The notes under the pieces are model-generated. The model saw only the letters and a list, made by a program, of their open reading frames with translations. It was not told the DNA's origin and made no database searches. From positions 1 through 64,000 of the forward strand of contig JAGFBZ010002326.1 of NCBI GenBank assembly GCA_018398805.1: 64,000 bases of DNA, read 5' to 3'. Position 1 is the first letter of the stretch; every line of letters begins with the position of its first letter. The stretch is from Hirundichthys speculiger (Eukaryota; Chordata; Actinopteri; Beloniformes; Exocoetidae). Position numbers and translations under genes: made by a program. Below, one piece after another: positions 23,640 to 34,121 of the stretch.

Positions 23640-24376
23640 ACTGTGACCCCCATTTCTTCCCAGTTTCACACCCTCTCCTTTGGGTCGTGCTTGACATGAC
23701 ATGTGGTCTCAGAAGGCAGAATATAACCTGTGACAATTTTTTCACAAGCTGCAACTTGAGTCAGGGACTTCTAAAGAGAAAGCTCACGATGGTTGGAGCG
23801 GTCCAAAAGAACCAGTGTGAACTCTCTGCTGAGCTGCTGGCATAGTGCGAATTACAGGGGGGTTTGGGGGTGTTTGACCCCCCCAATTACAACTTCGACC
23901 CCCCTAAAGAAGGGAAAAATCGTCATTTTTGTCATCTTCGACCCCCCTAAAGAAGGGACAAATTGTCATTTTTGTCATCTCTAGAAAATGTTGACCCCCC
24001 CCAATTGTCATTGTATAATTCGCACTCTGGCTGCTGGTAACCAAGAACAGGAGCCCTGAGTCCTCCATGTCTGCCTTCACAGACACCACAGCCCAAGAGC
24101 CTTTCTGCCCCAAAAAGGAGGGAAATGTCAAAATGTCATGAGCACTTTGCATAAAAAGTCTGAAATCAGCTCAAGAGAAGATCAGAAACCAAGTATGATC
24201 CCTACAATGCCACCAAAGTGAGGGTGGATCATTTAGAGACAAAGTCATTGGGTCTAAAAGCACCAAACGAATGACTGAAAGCTGACTGCTGGTCATCTTT
24301 TATAACATGACTGATAGATCAGCCTACAACGCATTTGTCATTTGGAAGGAGATCTTTCCAGAGTAGAACCCATCAA
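23640..24376 (+). pseudogene. piggyBac transposase C-terminal relic
   Basis: Reading across frames shows VLDMTCGLR with TCDNFFTSCNL (the Asp of the CDNFFTS motif is one of the three catalytic Asp), then KLTMVGAVQKNQ. After the MITE insertion come the remnants of FxSKFAFT and LPKKNKNV-like segments, SREDQKP, the VDHLE equivalent of GGVDxxD, and IFYNMTDRSAYNAFVIWKEI. Many frameshifts and a stop make it non-functional. The family catalyses seamless excision at TTAA. Confidence 0.82.
23841..24029. mobile_element. hAT-type MITE (AGTGCGAATTA family), copy 2
   Basis: A 189-bp element starts CATAGTGCGAATTA and ends TATAATTCGCACTCTG, flanked by the perfect 8-bp duplication GCTGCTGG (23833-23840 and 24030-24037). 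It is inverted relative to the copy at 10768 and longer because a unit of about 43 bases (cgacccccctaaagaaggga onward) is duplicated. It is inserted in the piggyBac transposase relic. Confidence 0.93.
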
Positions 24377-24384
24377 AGCTCTGT

Positions 24385-24478
24385 AAGGAGCACATCTTCT
24401 GTCTAAGCTTCTGTCTCCAGCAGACCTCCATGACCCTGCACAGGAATAAGTGGGTTGGATAATGGATGGATGGATTTC
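24385..24478 (+). repeat. LINE/SINE 3' tail with (GGAT)n
   Basis: The segment ends ccctgcacaggaataagtgggttggataatggatggatggat, the tail style of several fish LINE and SINE families (gataagcgg-like motif followed by TGGA repeats). It is severely 5'-truncated. Confidence 0.5.
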
Positions 24479-25664
24479 TGGTTTTACACATTGCGTAGTA
24501 TTTATTGTCACAACGTGATGACATGTCACTTGTGTGCAGTGGAGACTCACAGACACACATATGAACACACCATGTTCATTTTGTTAATCTGTTAGTTTGA
24601 TTTTTCTTATTTTTATTACTTCTGGTTCAAAAACAATTCTTCAGTTTTCTTTCATTGTAAATTCAGTAGATTTTGATTTTAATTCAGCTGGTCAATTTGA
24701 TCCGGAAGATGAGGTTTTCTTGTGCTAATTTATCAACATCACCCCAAAAAGAAAAGTTGAAAATATAGAATAATTACAAAAAAAGTCAATGTTAGATTGA
24801 ACTATTGTATTTTATAGATCGGTCTTTCCAATGCAAATCTAAAAATGTTTTAACATTAATTAAAAAAAGAAAACGAGTGAATAATTACCATTGAACCATG
24901 ATCTGTGAGAGGTAAAGAACAACAATGCACTAAATATTGATTTAAATAGTTAGTGATGGAGTTAATAATGAGATATAAACAGTGTTTATTTGGGAGTTTT
25001 TAGTTTTTAGATACTTTTGGATGATCAAACATTTCCTGGGTCAAATTGACCCGGGAACATAATTGCTGTTCCTCCAAAACGAACATAACAGGAGGGTTAA
25101 CATAAAACAGCCACGAAGGCTTCTGCAGCCATCCTACAAATGTAGGATCAATCAATGTATACCATTTCAAGGCCATATTAGAACATAAAAGTGGCATCAT
25201 CATCATCAACATAAAAACATAAAACTTTTAAAAATGTTTTTGAAACAAAAACTCTCAAATAAGAACATTTTTAAAGAAAAATATCTTCATAAAGGAATGC
25301 TTGCTCCTTCGAACACAAAGTCCAGCTTACCTCCGCCTTCTCTTCAATGAGTCGATTTGATTTTTCACATAAAATTTTCCCCCCTCCTAAGACCTTTTTT
25401 TTTTTTTTTTCAGTGCTTCAGGTGATGTTTCAATGCACTGAAGACACAGCTTTTTTCCAGGAACTGTTCCAGAACTCCTCCATGAGTCACCACCTTATCG
25501 TGGTGGAGGGGTTTGCGTGTCCCAGTGATCCTAGGAGCTATGTTTTCGGGGGCTTTATGCCCCTGGAAGGGTCACCCATGGCAAACGGGTCTCTAGGTGA
25601 GGGACCAGACAAAGTGTGGCTCACAAGATCTCTGATGATGGACAACTGAGGACCAAGGTTTCCC

Positions 25665-26740
25665 TTGCCCGGACGCGGGTCACCGGGGCCCCCCTCTGGA
25701 GCCAGGCCCGGAGGTGGGGCTAGGAGGCGAGCGCCTGGTGGCCGGGCCTTTGCCCATGGGGCCCGGCCGGGCTCAGCCCGAAAGGGAAACATGGGCCCCC
25801 ACTCCCGTGGGCTCACCACCTGCAGGAGGGGCAATAGAGGTCGGGTGAGTGAGCTGGGCGGTGGCCGGATGCGGGGACCCTGGCGGTCCGATCCTCGGCT
25901 ACAGAAGCTAGCTCTGGGGACGTGGAATGTCACCTCTCTGGCGGGGAAGGAGCCTGAGCTGGTGTGTGAGGTCGAGCGGTTCCAACTAGATATAGTTGGA
26001 CTCACCTCGACACACGGCTTGGGCTCTGGAACCAGTATCCTCGAGAGGGGTTGGACTCTTTTCCACTCTGGAGTTGCTCTGGGTGAGAGGCGCCGAGCTG
26101 GTGTGGGCATACTTATTGCCCCCCGACTTGGTGCCTGTACATTGGGGTTTACCCCAGTGGACGAAAGGGTAGCCTCTCTCTCCGCCTTCGGGTGGGGGGA
26201 CGGGTCCTGACTGTTGTTTGTGCTTACGCACCAAATGGCAGTTCAGAGTACCCACCCTTTTTGGAGTCCTTGGATGGAGTACTGGAGGGTGTTCCATCTG
26301 GGGACTCCCTCGTTCTGCTGGGGGACTTCAATGCTCACGTGGGCAATGACAGTGAGACCTGGAGGGGTGTGGTTGGGAGGCAGGGCCCCCCTGATCTGAA
26401 CCAGAGTGGTGTTTCGTTGTTGGACTTCTGTGCTCGCCATGGACTGTCCATAACGAACACCATGTTCAAGCATAAGAGTGTCCACATGTGCACTTGGCAC
26501 CAGGACACTCTAGGCCGCAGTTCGATGATCGACTTCATAATCGTATCGTCGGACTTGCGGCCGCATGTCTTGGACACTTGGGCGAAGAGAGGGGCGGAGC
26601 TGTCAACTGATCACTACCTGGTGGTGGGTTGGCTCAGATGGTGGGGGAGGATGCCGGTCAGACCTGGCAGGCCCAAACGATTTGTGAGGGTCTGCTGGGA
26701 ACGTCTGGCAGAGTCTCCTGTCAGAAAGGAGCTTTAACTC
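25665..26740 (+). pseudogene. LINE AP-endonuclease domain
   Basis: The first frame (25665-26210) includes LALGTWNVTSLAGKEPELV, the entry to an exonuclease-endonuclease-phosphatase fold, and DIVGLTSTHGLG. A one-base shift near 26190 leads to 26192-26737 with [28 protein letters not shown] and the catalytic Asp-His of STDHYLVV. A small deletion near 26732 (the gagctttaac site) then ends the frame. The domain would nick target DNA to prime reverse transcription. Confidence 0.85.
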
Positions 26741-26743
26741 ACA

Positions 26744-28808
26744 CCTCCGGCAGAACTTCGACCATGTTCCGAGTGAGGCAGAGGACATTGAGTCCGAGTG
26801 GGCTATGTTCCGGGCCTCTATTGTTGAGGCGGCCGACCGGAGCTGTGGCCGTAAGGTCGTTGGTGCCCGTCGCGGCGGCAATCCCAGAACTCGTTGGTGG
26901 ACACCAGCAGTGAGGGATGCCGTCAAGCTGAAGGAGTCATATAAGGCCTTTTTGGCATGTGGGACTCCGGAGGCAGCTGACAGGTATCGGCAGGCTAAGC
27001 GGAACGCGGCTTCGGTGGTTGCTGAGGCAAAAACTCGGACATGGGAGGAGTTTGGAGAGGCCATGGAGAACGACTTCCGAACGGCTTCGAAGAAATTCTG
27101 GTCCACCATCCGGCATCTCAGGAGGGGGAAGCAGTGCTCCGTCAACACTGTATACAGTGGGGATGGGGAGCTGTTGACCTCGACTCGGGACGTTGTGGAT
27201 TGGTGGAGGGAATACTTCGAAGACCTCCTCAATCCCACCGACACGTCTTCCAATGAGGAAGCAGAGTCTGGGGACTCAGGGGTGGACTCTCCTATCTCTG
27301 GGGCTGAGGTTGCCAAGGTGGTCAAAAAGCTCCTGGGTGGCAGGGCCCCGGGTGTGGATGAGATCCGCCCGGAGTTCCTCAGGGCGCTGGATGCTGAGGG
27401 GCTGTCTTGGTTGACACGCCTCTGCAGCATCGCGTGGACATCGGGGACAGTACCGCTGGATTGGCAGACTGGGGTGGTGGTCCCCCTCTTTAAAAAGGGG
27501 GACCGGAGGGTGTGTTCCAACTACAGGGGGATCACACTCCTCACCCTCCCTGGGAAGGTCTATTCAGGGGTCCTGGAGAGGAGGGTCCGTCGGATAGTTG
27601 AATCTCGGATTGAGGAGGAGCAGTGTGGTTTTCGTCCCGGCCGTGGAATGGTGGACCAGCTCTACACCCTCTTCAGGGTCTTGGAGGGGGCATGGGAGTT
27701 CGCCCAACCAGTCTACATGTGTTTTGTGGACTTGGAGAAGGCGTTCGACCGTGTTCCCCGGAGATTCCTGTGGGGGGTGCTCCGGGAGTATGGGGTGCCG
27801 GACTCCCTTGTGCGGGCTGTCCGGTCCCTGTACGACCGGTGCCAGAGTCTGGTCCGCATTGCCAGCAGTAAGTCGAATTCGTTTCCAGTAAGGGTTGGAC
27901 TCCGCCAAGGCTGCCCTTGGTCACCGATTCTGTTCATTACTTTTATGGACAGAATTTCTAGGCACAGTCGAGGTGTTGAGGGGATCCGGTTCGGTGGCCT
28001 CAGGATTGGGTCTCTGCTATTTGCAGATGACGTGGTTCTGTTGGCTTCATCGAGCCGTGATCTACAACTCTCGCTGGAGCGATTCGCATCTGGTTGTGAA
28101 GCGGCTGGGATGAGAATCAGCACCTCCAAATCCGAGACCATGGTCTTCAGCCAGAAAAGGGTGGAGTGCCCTCTCCGGGTTGGGGATGAGGTCCTTCCCC
28201 AAGTGGAGGAGTTTAAGTATCTCGGGATCTTGTTCACGAGTGAGGGAAGGATGGAGCCGGAGATCGACAGACGGATCGGTGCGGCATCTGCAGTGATGCG
28301 GGTGCTGCGCCGGTCTGTTGTGATGAAGAGAGAGCTGAGTCGGGAGGCAAAGCTCTCGATTTACTGGTCGATCTACGTTCCTACCCTCACCTATGGTCAT
28401 GAACTTTGGGTAGCGACCGAAAGAACAAGATCGCGGATACAAGCGGCTGAAATGAGCTTCCTTCGCAGGGTGGCCGGGCTCTCCCTTAGAGATAGGGTGA
28501 GAAGCTCAGTCATCCGGGAGGGGCTCAGAGTAGAACCGCTGCTCCTCCGCATTGAGAGGAGCCAGATGAGGTGGCTCGGGCATCTGGTTAGGATGCCTCC
28601 TAGACACCTCCCTGGTGAGGTGTTCCGGGCACGTCCCACTGGGAGGAGACCCCGGGGAAGACCCAGGACACGCTGGAGGGACTATGTCTCTCGGCTAGCC
28701 TGGGAAAGCCTCGGGATCCCTCCAGAGGAGCTGGAAGAAGTGGCCGGGGAGAGGGTGGTCTGGGCTTCCTTACTCCGGCTGATGCCCCCGCGATCTGACC
28801 ACGGATAA
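26744..28808 (+). CDS. LINE reverse transcriptase
   Basis: A 667-residue frame is open from 26805. Homology starts about 60 bases earlier. RT motifs in order: GGRAPGVDEIRPEFL (near 178-192), GVVVPLFKKGDRR, NYRGITLL, QCGFRPGRGMVDQLY (273-287), FVDLEKAFDRVP (first catalytic Asp, Asp309), GLRQGCPWSPILF, and LLFADDVVLLA (Asp408 and Asp409). The C-terminal region (GHELWVATERTRSRIQAAEM, then a basic GRRPRGRPRTRWRDY) is the family's usual end. RT is intact, but the endonuclease part upstream is separated by two shifts, so the copy is not autonomous as read. Confidence 0.9.
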
Positions 28809-28835
28809 GCGGAAGGGTACGGTACGGTATATTTT

Positions 28836-29182
28836 TTTATTTCAAAATCAGTGAAAGGGAGCACACAGTTTAACTATACATGGTCATTTAATTCATTGCT
28901 TGCAAAGAGAAACATAATTGGAATAATTACGGAATAATGAGCAAGATTATTTTGTTTGTTCTGAATATTAATTGCCCAGCCCCAGACAGCTATATCCCTT
29001 TTTTCCAGATCAACAGTGTATGCAGCCAATTTAGCTAGCACTACAGTGGTTTCATTACATGCTAAATGTAACATTTAGCATAGCTCATGAGACAAGAGCT
29101 TAGCTGAGATTACAAATAAGTTTAAAGCGTGTTCAGTCTGAAACAAAGTATCAATGCAAAGACTACATAATAAAAAAATTAC
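28836..29182. other. Spacer, A+T-rich
   Basis: Nothing recognisable apart from attgcccagcccc near 28974, which resembles the end of the palindromic patch at 3118-3212. Any further 3' exons of the minus-strand gene would lie here or were lost to the LINE insertion. Confidence 0.4.
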
Positions 29183-29248
29183 CATTTCCTTTATCTGAGT
29201 TGACAGATTCCTTCCTCTTCATGTTCTCAACGTCACATCTCAACAGAA
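29183..29248 (-). CDS. Putative 22-codon exon of the minus-strand composite gene
   Basis: On the minus strand a pyrimidine-rich ttttcag precedes a 66-base open segment followed by gtaattt. The encoded segment is basic/acidic (RCDVENMKRKESVNSDKGN). Its length is a multiple of three and its phase (1-1) matches exons at 30576 and 31763, which supports it as a downstream exon of the same gene. No domain is visible. Confidence 0.45.
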
Positions 29249-30575
29249 CTGAAAAGAAAGGATAATCAATATTTGTAATCAATCACCATAATATGTTGAT
29301 ACCCAAATTTTTCTTTTGTTTTTCCTTGTAAAACTGTGGAAAGATTGTGACTGTAGATTCTTGTGAATAAAAATCATGGCTAAGTAGTAAAAAAAAAAAA
29401 ATTCCAGTGTGGGGTGTCTTAACCCTTTAAGCATGATGGGCCCACCAGCAGGACCAAAAAAATAAATACATAAACATTAACTCTAAAAAAAAGAAATAAA
29501 ATGGGACAACAGTGTTTATTTTTAACATTTGCTCAACGTTTTAGATCTTAATGTCCACAAATCATGACAAGAGTATTTTTGTGCAAATATTGATGTCTAA
29601 AAAGGATCTGTAATTGAACGCATTCCCCCTCCTGGGAGATGGGGGGGGGAAAGGTTAAAACGATTGTATATCCATCCGCGAGGCGGCCATGTTTGTATGA
29701 AAGGGTAGACTCTATACTGAGTTAAATGATACCATACATTGTAATAACTACAAATCTCATGTAATATTATATTCATGTGTAAATAAATTTGTGCAATCAT
29801 GTTGTTAGAGGCAGCGGATGTGCACAGAGGTAGCACAACAGTTGACGTTATCTTTGCGAGTTTGATACCGTCATCAAGTTACCGTGAGTCATAACATTAT
29901 CGTGTGTTAAGTGTTTCTAGGAAAAAGTTATGCTGTGGTTTAGTGTGATATATATTTGACATAAAATCATTTGGATTAGATTTGAATTTAAACAAACAGG
30001 ATTGTTTTTGGAACATTATGCATCTTAAAAATAGATGCGAAAGTAATTTGAACAAATAAAATAAACTGAAGCAAAAGCTTAAATATTCCTTTTTGAAAAC
30101 CTATTTAAGAATAAATAAATAACTGAATAGTTTGACAGTCTTTCTTTTTTCTTTAAGTCTTTTCTCTCTCTGAGCTGGAGCTGAATTAGAAAATTTCTAA
30201 ACCTGAACACTGGAAGTGGAGAGAGTGGGAAAGGAGGAAAAGAGAAAATGTTAAACTGTTCAGTTATTAAAAAAAAAAACTGGTTTTATAAAGTGTATTT
30301 ATTTTGGAGATTAGATGCTTGGACTGATGAAAGATGCTTAAAGGTTTAAAAATGAAAAAGAAAATCCATAATGATTTAAATTTTTAGTTTTTTTTAAATT
30401 TAAGATTATATCTCGCCTTTGAAATATAGCAGCACCATACCAGCCACATAGTATGTGTAAAAATACCTTCTATAAACATACCAATAACTGATGTTCCTAA
30501 ATTTCACAAAGCATACAAGGAACAAGTTTTAGCCATTTCAAATTTGTCTATAATTCCATCTCAACAGTTGCTTAC
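29249..30575. other. Intron-like stretch
   Basis: A+T-rich sequence between putative exons of the minus-strand gene. No repeats or frames that I can assign. Confidence 0.4.
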
Positions 30576-30674
30576 CAGGCTGTGAAGAATGCTGTGCTAT
30601 CTTCACAGTCAAGTGATCATCTTCTTCTTTTTCTTCTTCTCCATCTGATGCAACAGTGTCTAAAGGCATTTTCT
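30576..30674 (-). CDS. Putative acidic 33-codon exon of the composite gene
   Basis: The exon is bounded by tgttgcag on the minus strand and by gtaagcaa. It encodes EKMPLDTVASDGEEEKEEDD followed by HLTVKIAQHSSQP. It is 99 bases, phase 1-1, so it can be included or skipped without changing frame. It probably forms a flexible acidic linker. Confidence 0.55.
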
Positions 30675-30771
30675 CTGCAACATAGAACACATAGGGGAAA
30701 TGATCACATTAAACCTAAAAAACAAACAGGCAAACCTTTTTTTTCTTTTTTGTTTATAAAGGTCTGTTTAC

Positions 30772-31716
30772 CTTCTGGATCAAGATGAATCTCATTGAGA
30801 GTCTTTCCTTGGAACTTAACCAGTTGTCTTTGTTCCATGGCCAAAAACACTTTGCTGATCTTTGCCAGCTGCAGTGTTCCTTCTGGAAGCCTATAATATT
30901 GTCGATGTACTCGGATGTCATGTCCAAGAAAGTCAGCAAGATCGTCCATTTCATTGTCCTTTAAATTAAGCACCTTTGACATCGTGGCCACATGCTTTCT
31001 GAGTTTAGTGGAAGATAGGGCCTCGGGGTGTTTGGCCCCACAGCTTTGGGCAACCTGCCGGATCACATCAGAGCCTCTGAAATGAGTGAGCGCTTCTGGT
31101 CTCTCGAACATGAACATATTCCCTTCAGGTACGTGACAACTATCCCTAGTCTTGACTAATAGTTCCATTGATGTTACCACATCAGGTGAGAGGAGAATTG
31201 GAACTTTTCGTCCTCGTTTGCCTCTTACTTCAATCCTCTGGAAGTGCCTGCAAAGCTTCTTATCAATGTCTGTCAAAGCATGTTCTATATCTGGATGTAT
31301 TACTGAAACATCTCTCTGAGTAAAGATATTGAGAGATATCTTGGAAACCCCTCCTTCCCTTCTACGATTAAAAATAATTACCTCACACAAGGTAATTTTG
31401 GCAAGTTCTGCCCACTGTTTTTTTTCCCATGCTTCTCCTCAAGTTCTCTCTGGTACTTTTTCCTTTGCACACAGATGTACTGATGCATTTTTTTTTTTTT
31501 TTTTTTTTACATCACTAGTAAAGGGAAGTACTTGTGGAGCATTCCACTTAGCCTCATTTATGTTCCGGAGGGCCTGGGATGACACACACTCGTTCCACTT
31601 GGTCTCATACATTTGTTGAAAGGCTTTGACATTGTTTATGGTTTTCTCATCAGAAGCGAGCATTGCTTCATGTTCCAATGCCCAAAAGATGTACTTCATT
31701 GTACAGTCAACTATAT
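30772..31716 (-). pseudogene. Tyrosine-recombinase-like catalytic domain exon
   Basis: The exon runs from a ttattag acceptor to CCAGAAG|GTAAAC. Its first third (DIVDCTMKYIFWALEHEAM...) precedes a poly(T) run on the plus strand (31488-31507) where the frame shifts. The following 228-residue frame fits the integrase fold: an Arg cluster after the first helix (FNRRREGG), a basic beta region (RGKRGRKVP), then SSTKLRKHVATMSKV, DLADFLGHDIRVHRQYYRLPE, aligning with the LRHxxAT...LGH...Y pattern of tyrosine recombinases (Arg131, His133, His157, Tyr165 or 166 of the frame). These enzymes cut and rejoin DNA through a phosphotyrosine. Related uncharacterised fish proteins are known to me only by flavour. 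The single shift could be an assembly error in the homopolymer. Confidence 0.6.
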
Positions 31717-31762
31717 CTAATAAATAATTAAAAAATGAGGTCTAAAACAAACACTCTTGCAC

Positions 31763-31834
31763 CAGTCTTGACCGGTCCTGTGCGGGCGCTTCTTGGTGAG
31801 GGCTGCAATGGCAGGGGTGGGGGTGCTGAGGTTT
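31763..31834 (-). CDS. Putative Pro-rich 24-codon exon of the composite gene
   Basis: The minus-strand exon lies between tttgttccag and GACTG|GTGCAAG, is 72 bases and phase 1-1. It encodes TSAPPPLPLQPSPRSARTGP followed by VKT. It joins in frame both to the exon ending at 40498 (…SPVKT) and to the recombinase exon starting at 31716. Confidence 0.55.
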
Positions 31835-31944
31835 CTGGAACAAAAATGAAATTTTAAGTTCATTATTATTTAACACATCTTCATTCAGCTGACATTAAGT
31901 ACATGAGGAAGAAAGCACAAAAAGTGACTTAAATTATAATTAAG

Positions 31945-32008
31945 ACTGATTGTAGAAATCTGAATTAACATATCAGTTTTAACAGGAGATACTGTGTTTC
32001 CTTGGGAA
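31945..32008. repeat. 64-bp direct repeat, left copy
   Basis: It matches 40469-40532 with two mismatches. The two copies bracket the whole retroelement block. The right copy is the exon end and splice donor of the composite gene. In this copy the donor GGTATG reads GATATG, so it is not usable. Confidence 0.9.
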
Positions 32009-32049
32009 CTTAATATTCTTAAATATATAAATAATAACTTAAATATTCA

Positions 32050-32260
32050 GACTGCGAAAAAGCGTTGCTGGCCATGGTTTGGGCGATCAAACATTTTTCC
32101 AACTACGTTGGTGGTCAAAAGGTGACAGTGGAAACTCATCACCAACCCGTCACATTTCTGAACAGCCAACGCATCAGAGACGGCGTCATGATGAATGCTC
32201 TGGTGGCTTCATGGCTAATGGTGCTGCAGAGCTTCAACATCAAAGTACGATATGCCCAAA
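32050..32260 (+). pseudogene. Retroelement RT connection segment
   Basis: The frame encodes EKALLAMVWAIKHFSNYVGG, then VETHHQPVTFLNSQRI, the RT-RNase H connection of retroviruses and Ty3-like elements. It is cut by the hAT insertion at 32261. The reading frame resumes at 33277 after the element. Confidence 0.75.
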
Positions 32261-33268
32261 CAGGGCCGGAGTGGGCCCTTTTCTCAGTCCGGGAATTTAA
32301 TTCAAATTCAGGCCACTCTGATATGGAGGACAAATTTGAGTACATAGAAAAAGAGAAAACAAAAAACAATTCTCGCACAATGCCTTTTATTTTATTTAGA
32401 TTATGGCGTACAATTATTCACGCCCCTTAACAATGTATAATTGAAATTCAAATAAAATAAAGATAATGATAAAGAAGTCTTTTCAGAAATCAAAGTTACA
32501 GCACTTCTAAATAATGCAGCCTAAATAGCACGTTTTGACATGCATTTAATACCCTAACAAATAGCCTGTTACACAACCTGTTTAATATGTCTAATTGCGT
32601 TAACCTGTGCACGTTGGTGCTAATACAGGCAGGCTACAAATAAAGCGTGATGAAGCATTTGGCAACTCTGTTCATCAAAATGGTTAACTGGCATTTAAAG
32701 CAACAAGTTTTCGGTTCTTCTATGGAAATATGAATGCACTTTAAGCATAGATAATCCTATACCTACATTGTGACATTTTTAAGTTGACAGTTGTGACAGT
32801 TGCAAACGCTCGCCACGTTATATGATAAAATTCACAACCAGGCCAATTATCCATTTCTCTTTCAGTAACCTACCAGCTTGTCTTAAGATGTCAGTTAATT
32901 TGGCACATTTGGCCGCCGCCTCCTTTCTTTTTTTTATTTTAGCCCTCTCCGTTCCGCCCAGCCTCTTTCTGCTTTCCATCACTGGCGTGAAAGACGAGCC
33001 TTGGGCCAAACCACCTGAAACACGTGGGAGGGGTCGGGGGGAATTATGCTGCTTACATGGTAGTAGAACCACAGATTTTCTAGGAAGGGGCTGTGGACCT
33101 ATTTAATCCACTATGATGCAATGGGCGGTTGCAACTTAATTGATATTAATGCAAGAATAAGACAAAAGAAGTGACAAAAAAATAGTTAAAATTAGTTGTC
33201 CCCATGGTCCACATTGATGGTTTGGGCCGGGAAAGCTCCCGATCACTTTAATGTGCAGCCCGGCTTTG
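32261..33268 (-). mobile_element. hAT-type element, about 1.0 kb, internally deleted
   Basis: The left end CAGGGCCGGAGTG and the right end, complement CAAAGCCGGGCTG, are imperfect inverted repeats. They are flanked by TGCCCAAA (32253-32260) and TGCCCTAA (33269-33276), an 8-bp duplication with one mismatch. Removing the element joins the retroelement RNase H frame without a shift. The minus strand carries one exon of a hAT-like transposase. Confidence 0.78.
32874..32979 (-). pseudogene. First exon of a hAT-like transposase
   Basis: The exon starts at ATG (minus strand, 32979) and runs to GCTG|GTAGGT. It encodes a short basic N-terminus (MESRKRLGGTERAKIKKRKE...) ending KLTDILRQAG, the usual start of hAT transposases that carry a TTF-type zinc finger next. 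No later exons remain inside the TIRs, so it is a deletion derivative. Confidence 0.5.
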
Positions 33269-33276
33269 TGCCCTAA

Positions 33277-33965
33277 ACAAAAAGAGTCCCTTGGGCACCG
33301 AGTTAGCAGCATGCCACCGGTGTATCAACGATACACCCTCCACCGCAACCATTCCGCGCGAGCCAACACCAACCGCCGACCCACACCACCACCACCACCA
33401 CCACCACCACCACTACTTTGAACACAATATCTGCAAAGATATGGCCACGGCATACGTGGATGGATGCTCATATCACCACAAAAAACGCATAAAAGCCGGG
33501 GCAGGCGTGGTATGGCTCAACGACCAACCATTTCAGCTCGGGCCACAAACATCGCAATACACCGAAATCTCTGCAATCCTAATAACACTGCAACTAGCAG
33601 TAGACCACGACGTCCGCACAATCCTCATATGCACTGATTCAAATTATGCTTGTATGAGTTTTGTGTGTCACCTTCCGATATGGAAACAAAATGATTTTCG
33701 CACCTCCAACCATAAGTTGGTGAAACACAAAGACCTGTTCATGGCCTGCGACCATCTGATCACAACCAATGAGATGCAAATCTATTGGAAGAAGGTCAGA
33801 GGCCACTCTCGCATACCAGGTCAGGATAAGGAACTGAACGACCACACGGACACGATGGCCAAACAGGACGCCTTAGCACTGGCACACCTTGCACACCTTG
33901 GCACTTTGACCAGGCGGGGCTACCTGTCTCCCTCCCTCCCACCCCAATTGCGTCCGTTTGCGTGA
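33277..33965 (+). pseudogene. Retroelement RNase H domain
   Basis: After a His tract (CAC repeat at 33382-33413, ten His) the frame encodes TAYVDGCS (first catalytic Asp), YTEISAI (Glu), CTDSNYA (Asp) and RGHSRIPGQDKELNDHTD (last His/Asp). All four acidic positions are present. The linker with a His run is odd for this family, and poly-His may reflect microsatellite growth. Confidence 0.8.
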
Positions 33966-34121
33966 TAACTAGGGCAACCGCCGCTGGTAACACCGCGAGT
34001 TGCCGGACTCCCTGTCCATTGAACCTACGTTCACCGATAATGACTTAATCGCTTGTCAGGCCCAAGACCCAGCCACTTCCTTTATGATCGCTTCTCTAAC
34101 TGACGGACCGATGCGCACCCC

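Larger units (their letters stand above)
23356..25096 (+). mobile_element. piggyBac-type transposon relic, TTAA-flanked
   Basis: The left end CCCTCCTATTATGTT and the right end, complement CCCTCCTGTTATGTT, are inverted and both abut TTAA (23352-23355 and 25097-25100), the piggyBac target. Sub-terminal gggtcaaattgaccc palindromes lie near both ends. The interior carries a transposase relic, a nested hAT MITE and a LINE/SINE tail. Confidence 0.88.
25470..28835 (+). mobile_element. RTE-type (RTE-X-like) LINE, near full length
   Basis: The element starts with a G+C-rich leader (catgagtcaccaccttatcgtggtgg, a potential hairpin) and ends cggataagcggaagggtacggtacggta. One polypeptide carries an AP endonuclease then RT and is broken twice. 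G+C is far higher than in the neighbours, as usual for this family. A very short second copy of the 3' end lies at 60957-61080. Clade naming is from protein flavour and is not certain. Confidence 0.85.

Noticed and set aside
25538..27520. Long minus-strand frames opposite the RTE LINE
   Set aside because: They are shadows of a G+C-rich coding strand. They contain no recognised motifs and are Pro/Arg/Ser-rich.
33291..33420. Histidine-rich metal-binding protein
   Set aside because: The His run comes from a CAC microsatellite in the linker before a retroelement RNase H.
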